Shown piece by piece: positions 49,848-61,181 of a stretch of 64,000 nucleotides of DNA. This DNA comes from Thelephora terrestris. Lineage: Eukaryota; Basidiomycota; Agaricomycetes; Thelephorales; Thelephoraceae. The notes under the pieces are model-generated. The model was not told the origin of the DNA, did not search any database, and saw only the letters and a program-made list of their open reading frames with translations. The stretch covers positions 1 through 64,000 of the forward strand of contig WIUZ02000004.1 of the NCBI GenBank assembly GCA_015956445.1, given 5' to 3'. Both the position numbers and the translations under genes were made by a program. Each line of letters begins with the position of its first letter. Position 1 is the first letter of the stretch.

Positions 49848-51537
49848 ATGTCCTTCGCTTTGGATTCTGCTATCGATGGCCAGGCTCCAATACCTGCGCT
49901 CTATCTCATGTTCAGGGAAGAGGATCTCGTTCCTCCCCCGGGTACAAGATCGCATGCGAAAAAGAAGCCGGCCTCATACATCCCTCGCCCCAAAAATGCC
50001 TTCATCATCTTTCGTACCATGTACTCCAAGTGGAACTCAATGCTCCCCAGGGCACAAGATCCCGGCAATCCTCACGCCCAGCTAGCCATCACAGACCACA
50101 GAGCGCTCAGCAAGGCTGCAGGTGACGCCTGGCGACGCATGACTGAAGAGCAAAAGGCACCATACAAAGAGCTCGCCGATGCCGATAAAGCCCAGCACAA
50201 GATCAATTATCCAGATTATAAGTATTCCCCGGGAGAGCGCGCTCCCCCATACAGACGGGGTCCCAAAGTCAAGCCACCGACCCAGCGAAGCGAGTCACCT
50301 CCGTCAAGCGCCGCGTCTGATACGCAGGATAATATCGTCGACGAGGTCGTTACCCTCCAACCTCCCCCTCGTCGCTCATCTTCGTGCCCGCCCCCGACCG
50401 CCGTCCCTCATAATGGATGGTCGGCGTCCAATATCCTTATGCCGCCCCCGTTTTCGCTTCCGCAGCAACAGTATGGCGAGACTGCTCCAGTTCCCATCTT
50501 CACGGATCCGTGGTCGAACGGACTCGTTGTTCCGCAAGACAACCCCCAACAGAGAGGGCTGGATCCCCTCTACTGGCGCCGCGGCAGCAAGGACGATTTC
50601 CGAGTCCATTACGACCAACAAGGAGGATACTCGCAAAACGTCTACAACGCGTTCTCCCGTCGGGTCAGCAAAGACGACTCTCTCATCAATTACCACACGT
50701 ATGAACCGACATCCTTTCATCATCAACCAACCCTGCCTTCGCTTCCTTCTAACTCAGTCCAGGATCAGTGGTCGCTTAACGCCTCGCAGGATCCCCGCTG
50801 GGACAGGAAGAGGTCGGTGGATGATCTCGATATGCATTTTATGAGCGCGTTTCCACAAGCGACCCGAATTGTTCGCGAGAATGGTGGGCGGAGGGCTAGT
50901 CGGGATGATTCGGCGGTTAACTATGGCCATTCAACTGTCTTTGAGGGTAGGAGGATGAGCCGAGATGATATTGGGATCAACTATGGGTATGCGCCGCCGA
51001 GGACTCATGCTTGGAACGATGTGCGTCCACTTTCTGCTGCTTCCCTCCTCGAAGCAGCACGCTTACGTTTCGTTACAGATCCCCACGCAGACTTATAACC
51101 CGAGTCCGTTGAGGATGACAATTTCTCCAGAGGTCTATTCCAATCAAGATCCGTTGACGGCTTGCGATTCTGTTGCATCCCCAAACATGAACGACATCTC
51201 TGCCTTTTCCCCTCTAAACCCGTACGGGGTACAATCTGTCACTTCTGGGATCATGCCACTCCGGCTCGACAATACCCATGTTCCACCACCTGTCCTCGAT
51301 CTCGCTGAGGCGGACCTTCAAAAGCACGAGGCGATCCAATTCAACCACTATTCCCTCTCCTCTGCTGGTGGCTACCAGTTTACCGAATATAACGGCGCTT
51401 CGACCTCATACTACGAACAAGGATCCGTAGGACCCCATGATATTTCATCTAGAGAAGGGACCAGTACCCCTGAGTTTGGCCACCGTAACATGGATCTGTA
51501 TCATCAGCACACGCCACAACCGAGTATCACTTCGTAG
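49848..51537 (+). CDS. HMG-box transcription factor with RRxSxDD repeats
   Basis: Two exons (49848-51020, 51079-51537) give 543 residues. The HMG box at about 46-125 starts SYIPRPKNAFIIFRTMYSKW and continues LSKAAGDAWRRMTEEQKAPY and AQHKINYPDYKYSP, of the same fungal MATA/Ste11-like class as the gene at 13.3 kb. The middle region is Pro/Ser-rich. Between residues 244 and 380 a 12-residue motif recurs five times: RRGSKDDFRVHY, RRVSKDDSLINY, KRSVDDLDMHF (degenerate), RRASRDDSAVNY and RRMSRDDIGINY. Each core is R/K-R-x-S, the consensus of PKA-like kinases, followed by an acidic pair and an aromatic. The C-terminal 150 residues are Ser/Tyr/Pro-rich. The intron is GTGCGT...TTACAG. It probably regulates development or mating; the target is unknown. 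Confidence 0.9.
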
Positions 51538-52055
51538 AATCGTCGTATTGTTTTACGTTTCATTTTTCCTTTTTGTTTTCCTTCTTGTTTTCGATATACC
51601 ATTTTACGGTGGCCCCCTTACCCTCCCTTCTCCTTCGGATCATACGAATACAGTCACGACTAATACCACATCGCTGTATCTTTTAGCGGACCCTCTATCC
51701 CTGAACTTTCTGGGTTTTTCTTAGCCCACCCCTGCTGTATCCCTACTAGTTTATAGGCCTAAAACATTCTGTTTCCCCCGCCATGTCCCACTCTGTCGTT
51801 GGTCGGAGAAGGAGGTCGATCGCGTTTTCGTAAGCTCTACCCAAGCTCTACCCAATGGCGAATATCGACGCCTAAATCATCTGCTTTCAATTAATTACTG
51901 CCCCAAATCCCAGGTGATCAAGGTCGTCTGACCACCGACAGCCAGCACCTTCGAAGACCCTCCGCCTCGCTCTCTCCCGTCCAACTCACAGACCCCGTCG
52001 TGGCCAATTCCCACTCGGAACAACTCAACTGACCGGCGAGGTCTCAGTTTCAGCC
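51538..52055. other. Spacer; possible leader exon of tRNase Z
   Basis: It contains the T-rich 3' UTR of the HMG-box gene. From about 51.91 kb a plus-strand frame is open without an ATG into the tRNase Z reading frame at 52056. The ATG of that gene may lie in an unseen upstream exon here. Confidence 0.4.
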
Positions 52056-54105
52056 TTGGCTCTGCTCCTCAGAAATCCCCGTGCTTATCTCCTCCCTCTT
52101 CTCCGGCGTTCGCGTCCCACATGCACGTTCGTGGGCAGGACGTTCTCGAGTGGGAGCGACGAGGTCCCGTTCCGATCACCAACCGGTCTAGGCACCAGGA
52201 ACGGCGAGTCGTCGGAGAAGGGGAAATTGGATGAAGGAATCGCGTCTCTCTTCACCGGCGCCAACACTCCCACCGCACCGCCTAGAGACACCGACGGAAC
52301 CGGCAGTGGGCTCCGCGAAGTGCCTGAAGAAGGAGAAGAGGGGTTTGACTACGAGAACGCGGAATACGGTCTCGTTGGCAGGAATCACAGGATGACCCAA
52401 GATATCAAAGTGACGTTTTTGGGTACGAGCAGTGGAGGAGGGCCGACGAGAACGAGGAACTGTTCGAGTTTGATAGTGGATATGCTGGGCGATGGGACTC
52501 TCTGGAGTGCGTATCATCCTCTTTGACCTCTATCTCCCCCTATTTTTGCGCATGCGATCTGAACGAGAGAAGCTGACATGCTCTTTCTGTCTATTCCGCC
52601 AATCATGTAGTGGTCGATTGCGCGGAGGGCACGACAAGGCAGTTTGAAATGCAGCCTCCGCAACCCCCGGCTCCACACAGGGTTAGAAGGGGCAAAGTGA
52701 ACACCATATTCGTCACCCACATGCACGGTAAACGCGATCATGCCGTTCGATGAGATGGACAATCGTTGACCGGTTTTCTTTGCAAGGAAAGCTGACCACA
52801 TCATGGGGTTAATCGGGTTTTTGAAAGCGCAACTTGGTATCCCCAGAGCCGGGATTAGACCGGTCAGTGCGATTCTTCACTACGTTGCATCTACGGCACG
52901 TTTACTGACTATCTGGACTCATCCGTGGCGCAGGTTGTCAAATTAGAGTTATATGGTCCAGCTGGTCTAAGAGCCTTCATTCGCACGATCCTGAACATGA
53001 CCGACAGTAAATGTCAGGATAAGTATGTCGTCCATGAGCTCCTTCGGCATGGAGAACAGCCCTCTGCTCCTTGTACGTCCCATGAGATGCGAGAGAATGA
53101 GGCGAAGGGGCGGGATATCGTATGCGGGGAGGATGGGTATTGGAGGGAATGCTTGAGGGTGTGGAGTAATCGCGCTAGGAGGGACATCGTGGTTGATGTC
53201 GGACAGGTCGTTCACCGAGGTAAACCACGCTCGGAGAACTTGACAATCCCCCGCCGCTCACCTCTTTCTAGTCACATGTTTAGGATACGTCATTCGCGAA
53301 TCTCCTATGTCCTGGGACGTCAAAGGCAACGATGAAGCAGCGAAAACTGCCAGGCTCCGACGCTTGAGGAAACTTGTCCTTCTCGGTGATACGAACGACC
53401 CAGACGAGATCCTCCCGCTCGTGACTTCCTCACCTGGGCACGTGGCTCTCGCGGTGCACGAATCGACAGACTGTTACATTCCCACCCAGGTTGACCCGCA
53501 ACAAAAAACCGGGAAGAACAGGAGTGTAGATAGCGTACGCGATGTTTCGTTGCAGAGGGGTCACTCGACGCCTTACATGGCTGGCAAGTTCGCCAAAGAG
53601 ATCGGGGCACGGAGGCTGGTTCTGAACCATCTCGGCGCAAGGTGCGGCGCGTTTTTTTTTTTTGGTTCTCCTGGATCCAGCCTCCAGTGATCAGGGGCAG
53701 AATGTGCTCAACCGTGGTATTTGCAGGTTTCCGGCGCCAGGAAGGAGTGGGAATGGAGACAACAACCTTCGTCTGGACGCCACGGACCTGCGGCAAGCCT
53801 CCGGAGTTGTGACAGAAGGAGACGGGTACTCAGCACCAAGGAGGGGTGAGAACAGAGAAGACCGTTTTCGTGGAAACGTGATGGCCTGGATCGAACAGCA
53901 GGCTACTGAAGCTTGGGATCCAGAAGAGGAGGGGGCCAGGGCGTGGGCTGCTTTCGACTTTTTGACGGTTTGCATTAAGCCTATCCCTGTCCCTGGACCC
54001 TCGTATCCTGAAACTGGGGAAGTTGAATCACAAACTCAATGGACCCAGCCTTCTTCTTCCGCGAACGCTGGTCAGGGCTCAGGAGATGGAACCAAATACA
54101 GGTAG
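52056..54105 (+). CDS. tRNase Z (tRNA 3' processing endonuclease)
   Basis: This metallo-beta-lactamase fold enzyme cuts the 3' trailer from pre-tRNA. Six exons join in phase. The core starts MTQDIKVTFLGTSSGGGPTR (ATG at 52392), with TRNCSSLIVDMLGDGTLW, then MVDCAEGTTRQFEMQPPQP, and the zinc motif FVTHMHADHIMGL, whose Ala codon is formed by a splice. Then come KLELYGPAGLRAFIRTIL, LVLLGDTNDP, HESTDCYIP, GHSTPYMAGKFAKEIGARRL and LNHLGARF. The HxHxDH, GDT and HST blocks are those of RNase Z. Upstream of the first ATG the frame stays open and encodes ALLLRNPRAYLLPLLRRSRP, which resembles a mitochondrial presequence but has no ATG; 52056 is a TTG. The start is therefore unresolved. Confidence 0.87.
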
Positions 54106-54388
54106 CATACGAGTGGGCCACCCTCTAAATGAAGTCTTGCTACATCGACGAGGACTGAGAGGAGCGCTGTATTAATTATGAGCTGTTTCCAGCTCCATAG
54201 AGGCCAACGTTGGCGTTATGATTTCCAAAGTGTTTGTAGCTGTACTCGCTTGCCGTGGTTTTGTGGTAGCTTATTTTCTTGACATTTCCATTCTTGCAGA
54301 CTTCAGGATCCGTTCCGTATTCGGGGAGCAAATTGGCGAATCAATGTGTTGTCTACTAATACATGGCAGAGCTGCCGGATGATAACCA
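54106..54388. other. Convergent 3' UTR spacer
   Basis: This is a short region between the convergent ends of tRNase Z and BRF1. No other feature. Confidence 0.5.
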
Positions 54389-56753
54389 TTACACTTCTTG
54401 TTCGAACACTTCTTCCCAGCCTCCGTACTCTTCTGGCTTATCGTCTTCATCGTCCTCGTAACCGGAGTTTGCCTGTAAAGGAGTCCGATATTCCCCTCCT
54501 TCCTCAACCACCACCTCGCCTTCTCCATCGTCCTTCTCCGTTCCGTCCACCTGATACGACAGACCCTCTTCCATCCCTTCCTCCTCACCCTGCTCATCTC
54601 CATCATCGGGGGTGGAACTTTTCTCGGGTTTGAAAAATTGATCCAGGACGGCGTAGTTGATTTTCTTGCTGTACTTGGGGTTTTTCTTGAGCAGGTTCCG
54701 TACGGATTCTGCGGCTGTGGTCCCATGGGGAGTTGATGTGTCGCGAGGTTTGGTGCTGGTTTTACGACGCTACGAATGAATGAGAATTTTTTTCCTGAGC
54801 GGTTAAAGTCTCTTGACAAACACACCTTCCTGTTCTTGATCTCCTTGCTCTCTGAACTCTCTGCCAATTCTGCTTTGGCTGATATATGGGGCAAATTCGT
54901 CAGATACCCACAAAAGGGTTTGGACAGTCAGTGTGCGGCTCACCAGCGATGGCCTCAAGGTAATCCTTGTTCATCTCCACCCAAACCCTCTCCTTCGTCT
55001 TTACCTCTTCCTCCGTGAGTATGAACTGATCCAACTCCTCATCATCCAAGTCCGCAAATTCATCGGGCGCAATAGCCGCATTCCGTCGGCTCTCAGCCTC
55101 GTTCAGCGCTTTAGTGACTTGCAGCCCTCGATCTGTTTGCAAGATCGAAGCGACTTCCTCAGTCACGGCTTCGTCCACGACTTTCTCGAGAGAGGATGGT
55201 CGTGGTTTCTCGCGCAGCGCAGGGTCGATATTTCGGTCTGCATCCAGTTCCACATCCGGAAGGAAAAGCGGGAGTCCTTGGCCGACACCCATCCCAGTTC
55301 CGAATAATAGTGGATCGAAGTCTTTTGAGACCAGTTTCATAGACTCTTCCACCTCGGCTTCCACGTCTTGCGCCTCGTTCACCTCCTCTTTTTCTGTATG
55401 CCTCTCTCGCTTCCGTTTCTTCCCTTTCAACTTCTTTCCCTCCTTCTCCTCCTTTTCATTCCCTTTCGTGAACGCGGGAGGGTCCTGCTCTTCCTCTAAC
55501 CAGACTCTCCGAAAGTCTGCGAGGGTCAGTTTCCCGCTAGGTGTCCTTCTGAACTCGTCGAGTCGTTTCTTTAGCGTGGTGTCCGCTATCTTGACAACCT
55601 GGACGATTTCTTCGACCGAACGCCGAAAGTTGTTCATGCGTGCGGCTAAGAGTAAACATGCACCGCATATACCGGCGGGGCGCCTGCCCTGTACCATCCA
55701 GTCCCGGTTGAATCGGGATACGAGGCGTGTGGCGTCCGCGGCGACTTGTTGGGTTTCATCACCGAACTCGAGAAGAGCGGCGTAGCGGTTGATAAACCAG
55801 GAAGGGTCGGAGAAAGGGATGCGGAGGTTGAGGGTTTGGACGAGTTGGAGATAGGTGTGGCCAAGTTCGAAAACATTGACCTAGGAATTGTTAGGCGTGG
55901 TTTAGAAATATCGAGTGGTAGACGCACCTGCAGGATGTCTGCGAAGTCGATTAACATGAACCGGTTCTGGGTGGTCTGTTGTCTGCAAGCCACATAGAGG
56001 CACACACCGACCACGAGCGTGCTTTTCCTCCCTTTGGTGAATTTATGCTCGACTGCGAGGGTGTAAGTCCGGACCGCAGCTGTAGCTACAGCTTCTGAGA
56101 TACGCATGGCGACTGCAACGCTCTGAATCTTGCGGGAAGCTGCGCATACATCAACAACTCATTTCACGGTTCAGAAAGGACGCATACCCACCGTTCGCTA
56201 TCGTCTGTTCTCTAGATTCACCCCCTCTACGGTTACCCCACGGTCCTCCTAGCCTAGCACGCGCTATATATTCAGGATAAGTACCGCAAACCAGAGCTGG
56301 TACACGATATAGGTGACTGACTGGCACCTTGGGCTACATATGAGCCTTGGACCATCGCCGCGCCGGTAGAGGTCTCCCCGAAGGAAATTTCATTTACTAT
56401 TGTGTTTTCCTCGACAACGGTTCCACAGTTTGTGCAATAGCCATTGCCTGCGGCCATATCGTATTCGATAACGCTTTCCCCGCAATTGAAACAGACCATC
56501 TAACGGTTGAATGTCGTCAAAGAAACGAAAAGAGAGAATGTGGGGGTAGACTCACCTTGGGCGTAACGACCAGCTCTAGAGTAGGAGACTTCACTGGTGC
56601 AACTGAATCGTACGTGAGAGGAGGCCTGGGCAGGATCGTCCCGAAGAAGCGCGGAACGAAGCCGAGTGACAGTGATTGAGTCACGTCACGCAAATCCTTC
56701 CGCCCGGACGGTCGCGATCGTGATTTCGGCTTGACTCTTGAGTCGGTTTCCAT
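54389..56753 (-). CDS. BRF1: TFIIIB subunit Brf1
   Basis: Brf1 is the TFIIB-related subunit that recruits RNA polymerase III to tRNA and 5S genes. The zinc ribbon is clear: MVCFNCGESVIEYD, then GYCTNCGTVVEENTIVNEIS (Cys pairs CxxC and CxxC), followed by FGETSTGAAMVQG. Two cyclin folds follow: AVATAAVRTYTLAVEHKFTK, VVGVCLYVACRQQTTQNRFM, INRYAALLEFGDETQQVAAD, RRPAGICGACLLLAARMNNF and SVEEIVQVVKIADTTLKKRL. An acidic C-terminal part carries the Brf1 homology block (ELDQFILTEEEVKTKERVWV). The last exon ends EYGGWEEVFEQEV at 54389. A first exon (56753-56558, METDSRVKPKSRSRPSGRKD) splices by GTGAGT...TTAG exactly onto the zinc-ribbon Met and would add 66 residues; translation could equally begin at 56499. 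Confidence 0.92.
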
Positions 56754-57123
56754 ATCAGCACTACTCTATCGAGAATCTGATGTTGTTGACTTCTCGCCAG
56801 ACCCCCTCCAACCACTTCTAACGCGTTTTCAAACTTCAAACTCGCAGGTTCCAATGTGCCGGGATCATTCCTATGGCATCAGGATAAATGATCTAAAGCC
56901 GACGGGTGCGAGGAACCTCAGGGATATTTCCCCATGGCCGCTTCAATTTGCTCACAATCGAGGGGCTTGGCGGTAGGATGTATACATTTCTTCGGTGACC
57001 GGGAGAGTTGACTTCCCCTGTCGCCTCGGTGCCCAACGTGGCATGGTATAAAAGGACTTCAGAATCATAAATACACTCGTCACCCCTACCAACAACCCCC
57101 CTGCCCTGGCGTAACCCGGAATC
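56754..57123. promoter_or_regulatory. Divergent promoter, BRF1 and propeller gene
   Basis: A gap of 370 bases separates the two opposing starts. A TATA-like element (GGTATAAAAGG, near 57046) sits about 80 bases before the propeller gene ATG, which suggests a regulated promoter for that gene. None was seen for BRF1. Confidence 0.6.
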
Positions 57124-58362
57124 ATGGTCAAGTTCAATATCCTCGCAGGCGGGAATATCGCCTTCATTGTTTCCTACCTCTTCGACAGCGTCGACAAAAC
57201 TTTGACGTTGATCCGGAAGAACCCGTCGGGACAGAACACTTCTTGGATTGAGAGATCTGTTATCAATCCCTCTATCCTCTAGTATGTTGCGCGGTCTGCC
57301 CACATTTGCCGACTTTGTTGACGTATACCCCGAATTCACAGTGCTGTCAACGAAGTGGAAGCTGGAGTCATCCAATCTTTCACAATATTCAACAACGGCA
57401 CCTTGAGTGACGCGATTGCTTCAACGAGCTCTGGCGGAAATGGTCCCGCGCATGTTTTCGCATCGCCATGTGGGGAGGTAGCTTCCATGAACGTAAGTTA
57501 TTTGGGACTCGGACCCGTAAACCTTGGCTGACCACCAATGAATCAGTATGCAGGAGGAACTGGAGCCATTGTGAATACGACCAACAACGGGAGCGATTTC
57601 GGAGGCTCGACCTTCATCACTTTCCCACCCATCGGATCCAGCGGCCTTGCACACCCACACGAGACCCTCCAGTTGGGGAATGAGTTTCTCGTGCCGGACC
57701 TAGTAAGTCTGTAGTAACCTCTAATATTGTAAATTCTCCAACAAATCCTGTTTCAGGGAGGTGACACCATCTGGAGGCTTGTCCCCAACGCAGATGGCAT
57801 CTTTTCGATCGGAGGAGAGATCAAACAGCCTACCGGGAGTGGTCCACGCCACGCTGCAATTCATCGCGATATTCTGGTCACCCTTCATGAGCTCTCAAGC
57901 ACCATTACCTCACAGCGGATCCCTCCCCTGGGCCAGAACAGCTCGGGTCTCATCTCCAACCTTTCGATCGTTCCTTTGGATCAAGCTGCTATGGCAGGAG
58001 CCAGTTTCGCGGCCGCAGAGGTCTTGATCCCCTCACCGAATCTGGTCTTCAACTCCACCCTAGTTTATGCCTCGAATCGTAATACCGGCACGATAATTGA
58101 CACCAGAGGGGACTCGATTGCCGTCCTCTGTCTCTCCCCTGATGGGACACTCCAAATGATCAACCAATTCTTCACGGGGCTCAATCAAGTTCGAGGAATG
58201 CAGTTCGGTGGACCAGACAATAGATACCTCGTCGCAAGTGGTGTTGTTGGGGATGGAGGTGTCGTGGTCTTCGAGAGGGTTGGGAAGGGAGACCAGTTTG
58301 TGGAGGTCTCTAGAAACAGGGACATCCCGAACCTTACCAGCTTTGTGTGGGTTTGCGTGTGA
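57124..58362 (+). CDS. Lactonase/muconate cyclase-like beta-propeller
   Basis: This resembles the seven-bladed 3-carboxy-cis,cis-muconate lactonizing enzyme and 6-phosphogluconolactonase (Lactonase) family, common in basidiomycetes. Four exons encode about 355 residues. Conserved blocks are MVKFNILAGGNIAFIVSYLF, then NPSGQNTSWIERSVINPSIL, spliced to YAVNEVEAGVIQSF; STSSGGNGPAHVFASPCGEV, spliced to YAGGTGAIVNTTNNGSDFGG; HPHETLQLGNEFLVPDLGGD; TGSGPRHAAIHRDILVTLHE; LVYASNRNTGTIIDTRGDSI; GLNQVRGMQFGGPDNRYLVA. There is no signal peptide, so it is probably cytosolic. The substrate may be a muconate or a sugar lactone and cannot be decided. A TATA-like box precedes it. Confidence 0.88.
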
Positions 58363-59242
58363 TGGGTTCGTCACATGGCGAAATTGCCCTACCCGAAGTA
58401 TCACCGGTCCCCCGAATGCCAACCACGATGTAAAGCACCCCAACCAATCAATTTGGGTCGAGATGGGAGGTAGAAGTTAGCGTTGATGCCATGTCACGAT
58501 ATGGCCGAGCATTAATGGTGTGCCCAAACCACAAGTTTAAATTTCACTTGCCGTGCACGCTGTAGTGTCGTCTACTCCGACATTCATTGCGGTCCCGACT
58601 TTGAGTAAGTACTTCACTCATCAACTCCTTGAGTACTTGCTCCACTGCCACGAACCCGACCCGTTTGCCTCTGATGCATGATGCTCGACTCGCTCGCTCC
58701 GGCCGTCTCGCACAAACTGAAATGACTTCCCACTTCAGTTTTCCAGAGACAAACCGCCTCAACTGAACTCGGGACGTCCGATAGGTATGACATCGCGGAG
58801 GCGATTGTCGTTTGTCCACGTGTGAGGAGCTTGGCGCGCGCTCTTTCACATTCACCAAGTGAACGTTGCAAATTTGAGGGCTCATGCAGGTCGACGCCCA
58901 TGGTGTTTCTGTGATTCCTCCGAGAAGTCGCCGCAAGCGACCCAACCGTGAGTTTGTGATCGAGGAGCAAGGTCCTGTCGACTCTCGAGTGGCGTGCTAA
59001 AGCGCCCCGTACAGCGCCGGCCCCCAGCCCTGTCGATGACTAGGGAGAGTTCACGCTCAATTCCTTCACCGGAAGTCCTCAGCGGACTATAGCGAATGTA
59101 TGCGTGCACTACATCCGAGCTAAGCATTCTCGCAACTTCACCGAAGCAACCTCTCCACAATCTGACTCCACGCCCAAGTCGCGCTTGAGTGTGTCCCCCT
59201 TCTTTAGATACTAAAGAATAATCTAATCCAAAGCCCGGGACT
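58363..59242. other. Intergenic region
   Basis: About 0.9 kb between the 3' ends of the propeller gene and the DUF6593 gene. No feature is supported; the open frames overlap each other without a domain. Confidence 0.45.
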
Positions 59243-59968
59243 TCACACGCACTTTGCCCACCATCCGATTCGTTCCCTACGTGTCTGCTCCACAATTACG
59301 AACGTCAAAATGATATAGTCCAACATGTCAATTCCTGCCGACTGGACCTCTAGTTTCGCCTTCTGTTTGTTGATATAGTGTTGCGCATGGTGAAACTCAG
59401 CAATCACCGTCTTCTTCTCGTCAGCGGTGACCAACTTCACTTCATCGTTCAGCGTCGAGAACACCGGTGACTCGGAGACCGAACACCCACCTTGGAAGGG
59501 TCCAACCCCATTGCGCCCAGTGCCCATCTGTACTGCACACCATCTGGTCCAGTAAATATGAAGCTCCTAGTACTCAAATCCGGCTCAGCGGCAATATCGA
59601 CGGGAAACCCAGGGAAGATTTCCTCACCCTTTCAACTTGCCACACCTGGGCAAGGACTCCCTCCGAGTGGTCACCTTTCCATTGAAAATGATCCTATTCG
59701 GTGAGAACCACTTCCAATAAATCCTAGCTATCTCGTAACCGGCCTCATGCGATTCCGTTTCGATTTTATTTTGTTCTTTTCCACAGCCAGAGTCGGCCTC
59801 CTCATCCCGATGAAGTGGGGTGGGCGATTCAAACTTGGTGATCCGCGTGACGCTTCGAGCGACCTTCACGGGGGTTTCGATTCTGTACTTGGCACGTCGG
59901 GTGGCCTCATCGACGAGCGTGGTTCGGAGGGGAGAGTTTCTCTCGAACCTGAGCGTGCAGCCACTCAT
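59243..59968 (-). CDS. DUF6593 domain protein
   Basis: Three exons are inferred. Exon 1 starts at 59968 (MSGCTLRFERNSPLRTTLVD) and contains GYEIARIYWKWFSPNRIIFN. A short intron (GTGACC...GAAAG) leads to GEEIFPGFPVDIAAEPDLST, then RSFIFTGPDGVQYRWALGAM. A second intron (GTGGGT...GAAG) leads to VKLVTADEKKTVIAEFHHAQ and MLDYIILTFVIVEQTRRERI. This order (EIAxIxW strand, RxIxFxG, FTGPDGxxYRW, then VAEFH and DxIxxTFxxVExxRR) is that of DUF6593, a family of small beta-rich proteins widespread in mushroom genomes with no known function. The protein is about 210 residues. Confidence 0.82.
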
Positions 59969-61181
59969 CTTGGTGCGATAGGGGTGATCACAAGAGCTAG
60001 GGCGGTGGGTCAGATATCCGCTGTGTGACTGGAGACTGTATAAAGCTGGTACTTATCTTGTGCGGCGTGTGAACGTTGAGCCTTCCCAGGACGGGATAGT
60101 TGGCCACGAGTGATCCTCATTGCACCCATTCACGACGGGACTTCGTACCGAATGTGGTTAAGATGGATACTGGGACAAACTTTAGTTGTATTCCAGGCAT
60201 TCCAGGTGTCACGGGCGGAAAACAGACTCATCAACATTGCGGATGGTGGCTCTCTTATCTTCGCGACACAGCTGGGTCCATTAATATCAGCCGGGTTCAC
60301 TGTGAAAACTATAGCGGCTGATATTCAATAATCTAAATCGACCGAACTTGTGAGAATACCGGAAAAGCGAACCATGACGCTAGGTCACTCGCGAAACCCC
60401 TCACGACGACGGGGTGCCTTTTGAATCATGGATTCGGCCGTTGCAATCGTATGCGCGTCGAGTAACGGGCGACCCTCGGTGAGTTAACGAGCAGGATTTA
60501 GCCCTTCATCACCCCGACCAAACCTAAATCGTGTTCCGCAGCCCAAGTACTCAAATTCAAAAGACTAAAGGTGCGATCCGAAGCCCGGGATGCTGATGCG
60601 AACGGACCACGAGTTTCACACGAACGGGAGGTAATATTGGAACCCTGGCGCCTTAGGCTCGCGAGATGATGGATTGCTCTGCGTGCACGCACGAACTCTG
60701 TTCGGTAGCACTTCTACGTGATGATGCAGTGAATACAGCTTGGCAGTGCCGGAAGGATTCTAAGCAGAACGTAGGAAAACTTGCGGCTTCGGCCCCGGGG
60801 AACCCACGGCATTGATATTGGGGGACGCGACATCCGTTCTATTTCCTACACTTGAACCTTTGCAAAATCTTGGTTTAGTGTCCAGATTATATAGTACTAA
60901 TTAGTAAGTATGTTTGAAAGCCAAGAAAGCGGTGTATCAAAACGTCAGACAACCCTACAGAGTATTCATGTTCGTAGCTTGGGCACTACAAAAAACAGTC
61001 GTTTCCCCCCGGTCAGAGGAGTGATGATTAGGGTATACTACACGGTCTGGTCATCCGACGATAAACCTCGCCGAGACCACATGTTGTTGACGTTCAACGT
61101 CTCACAGCAATCCTCCTTCATCTGGAAGGTTTTCGCGCTGGTCTGGTTGATGGCGTATTTCTTGGGATTTCAACGTAAGCC
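59969..61181. other. Divergent-type spacer, unassigned
   Basis: About 1.2 kb. Plus-strand frames near 60.1-60.3 kb and 60.9-61.2 kb are open, but I see no domain and no splice partners. No repeat was recognised. Confidence 0.4.
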
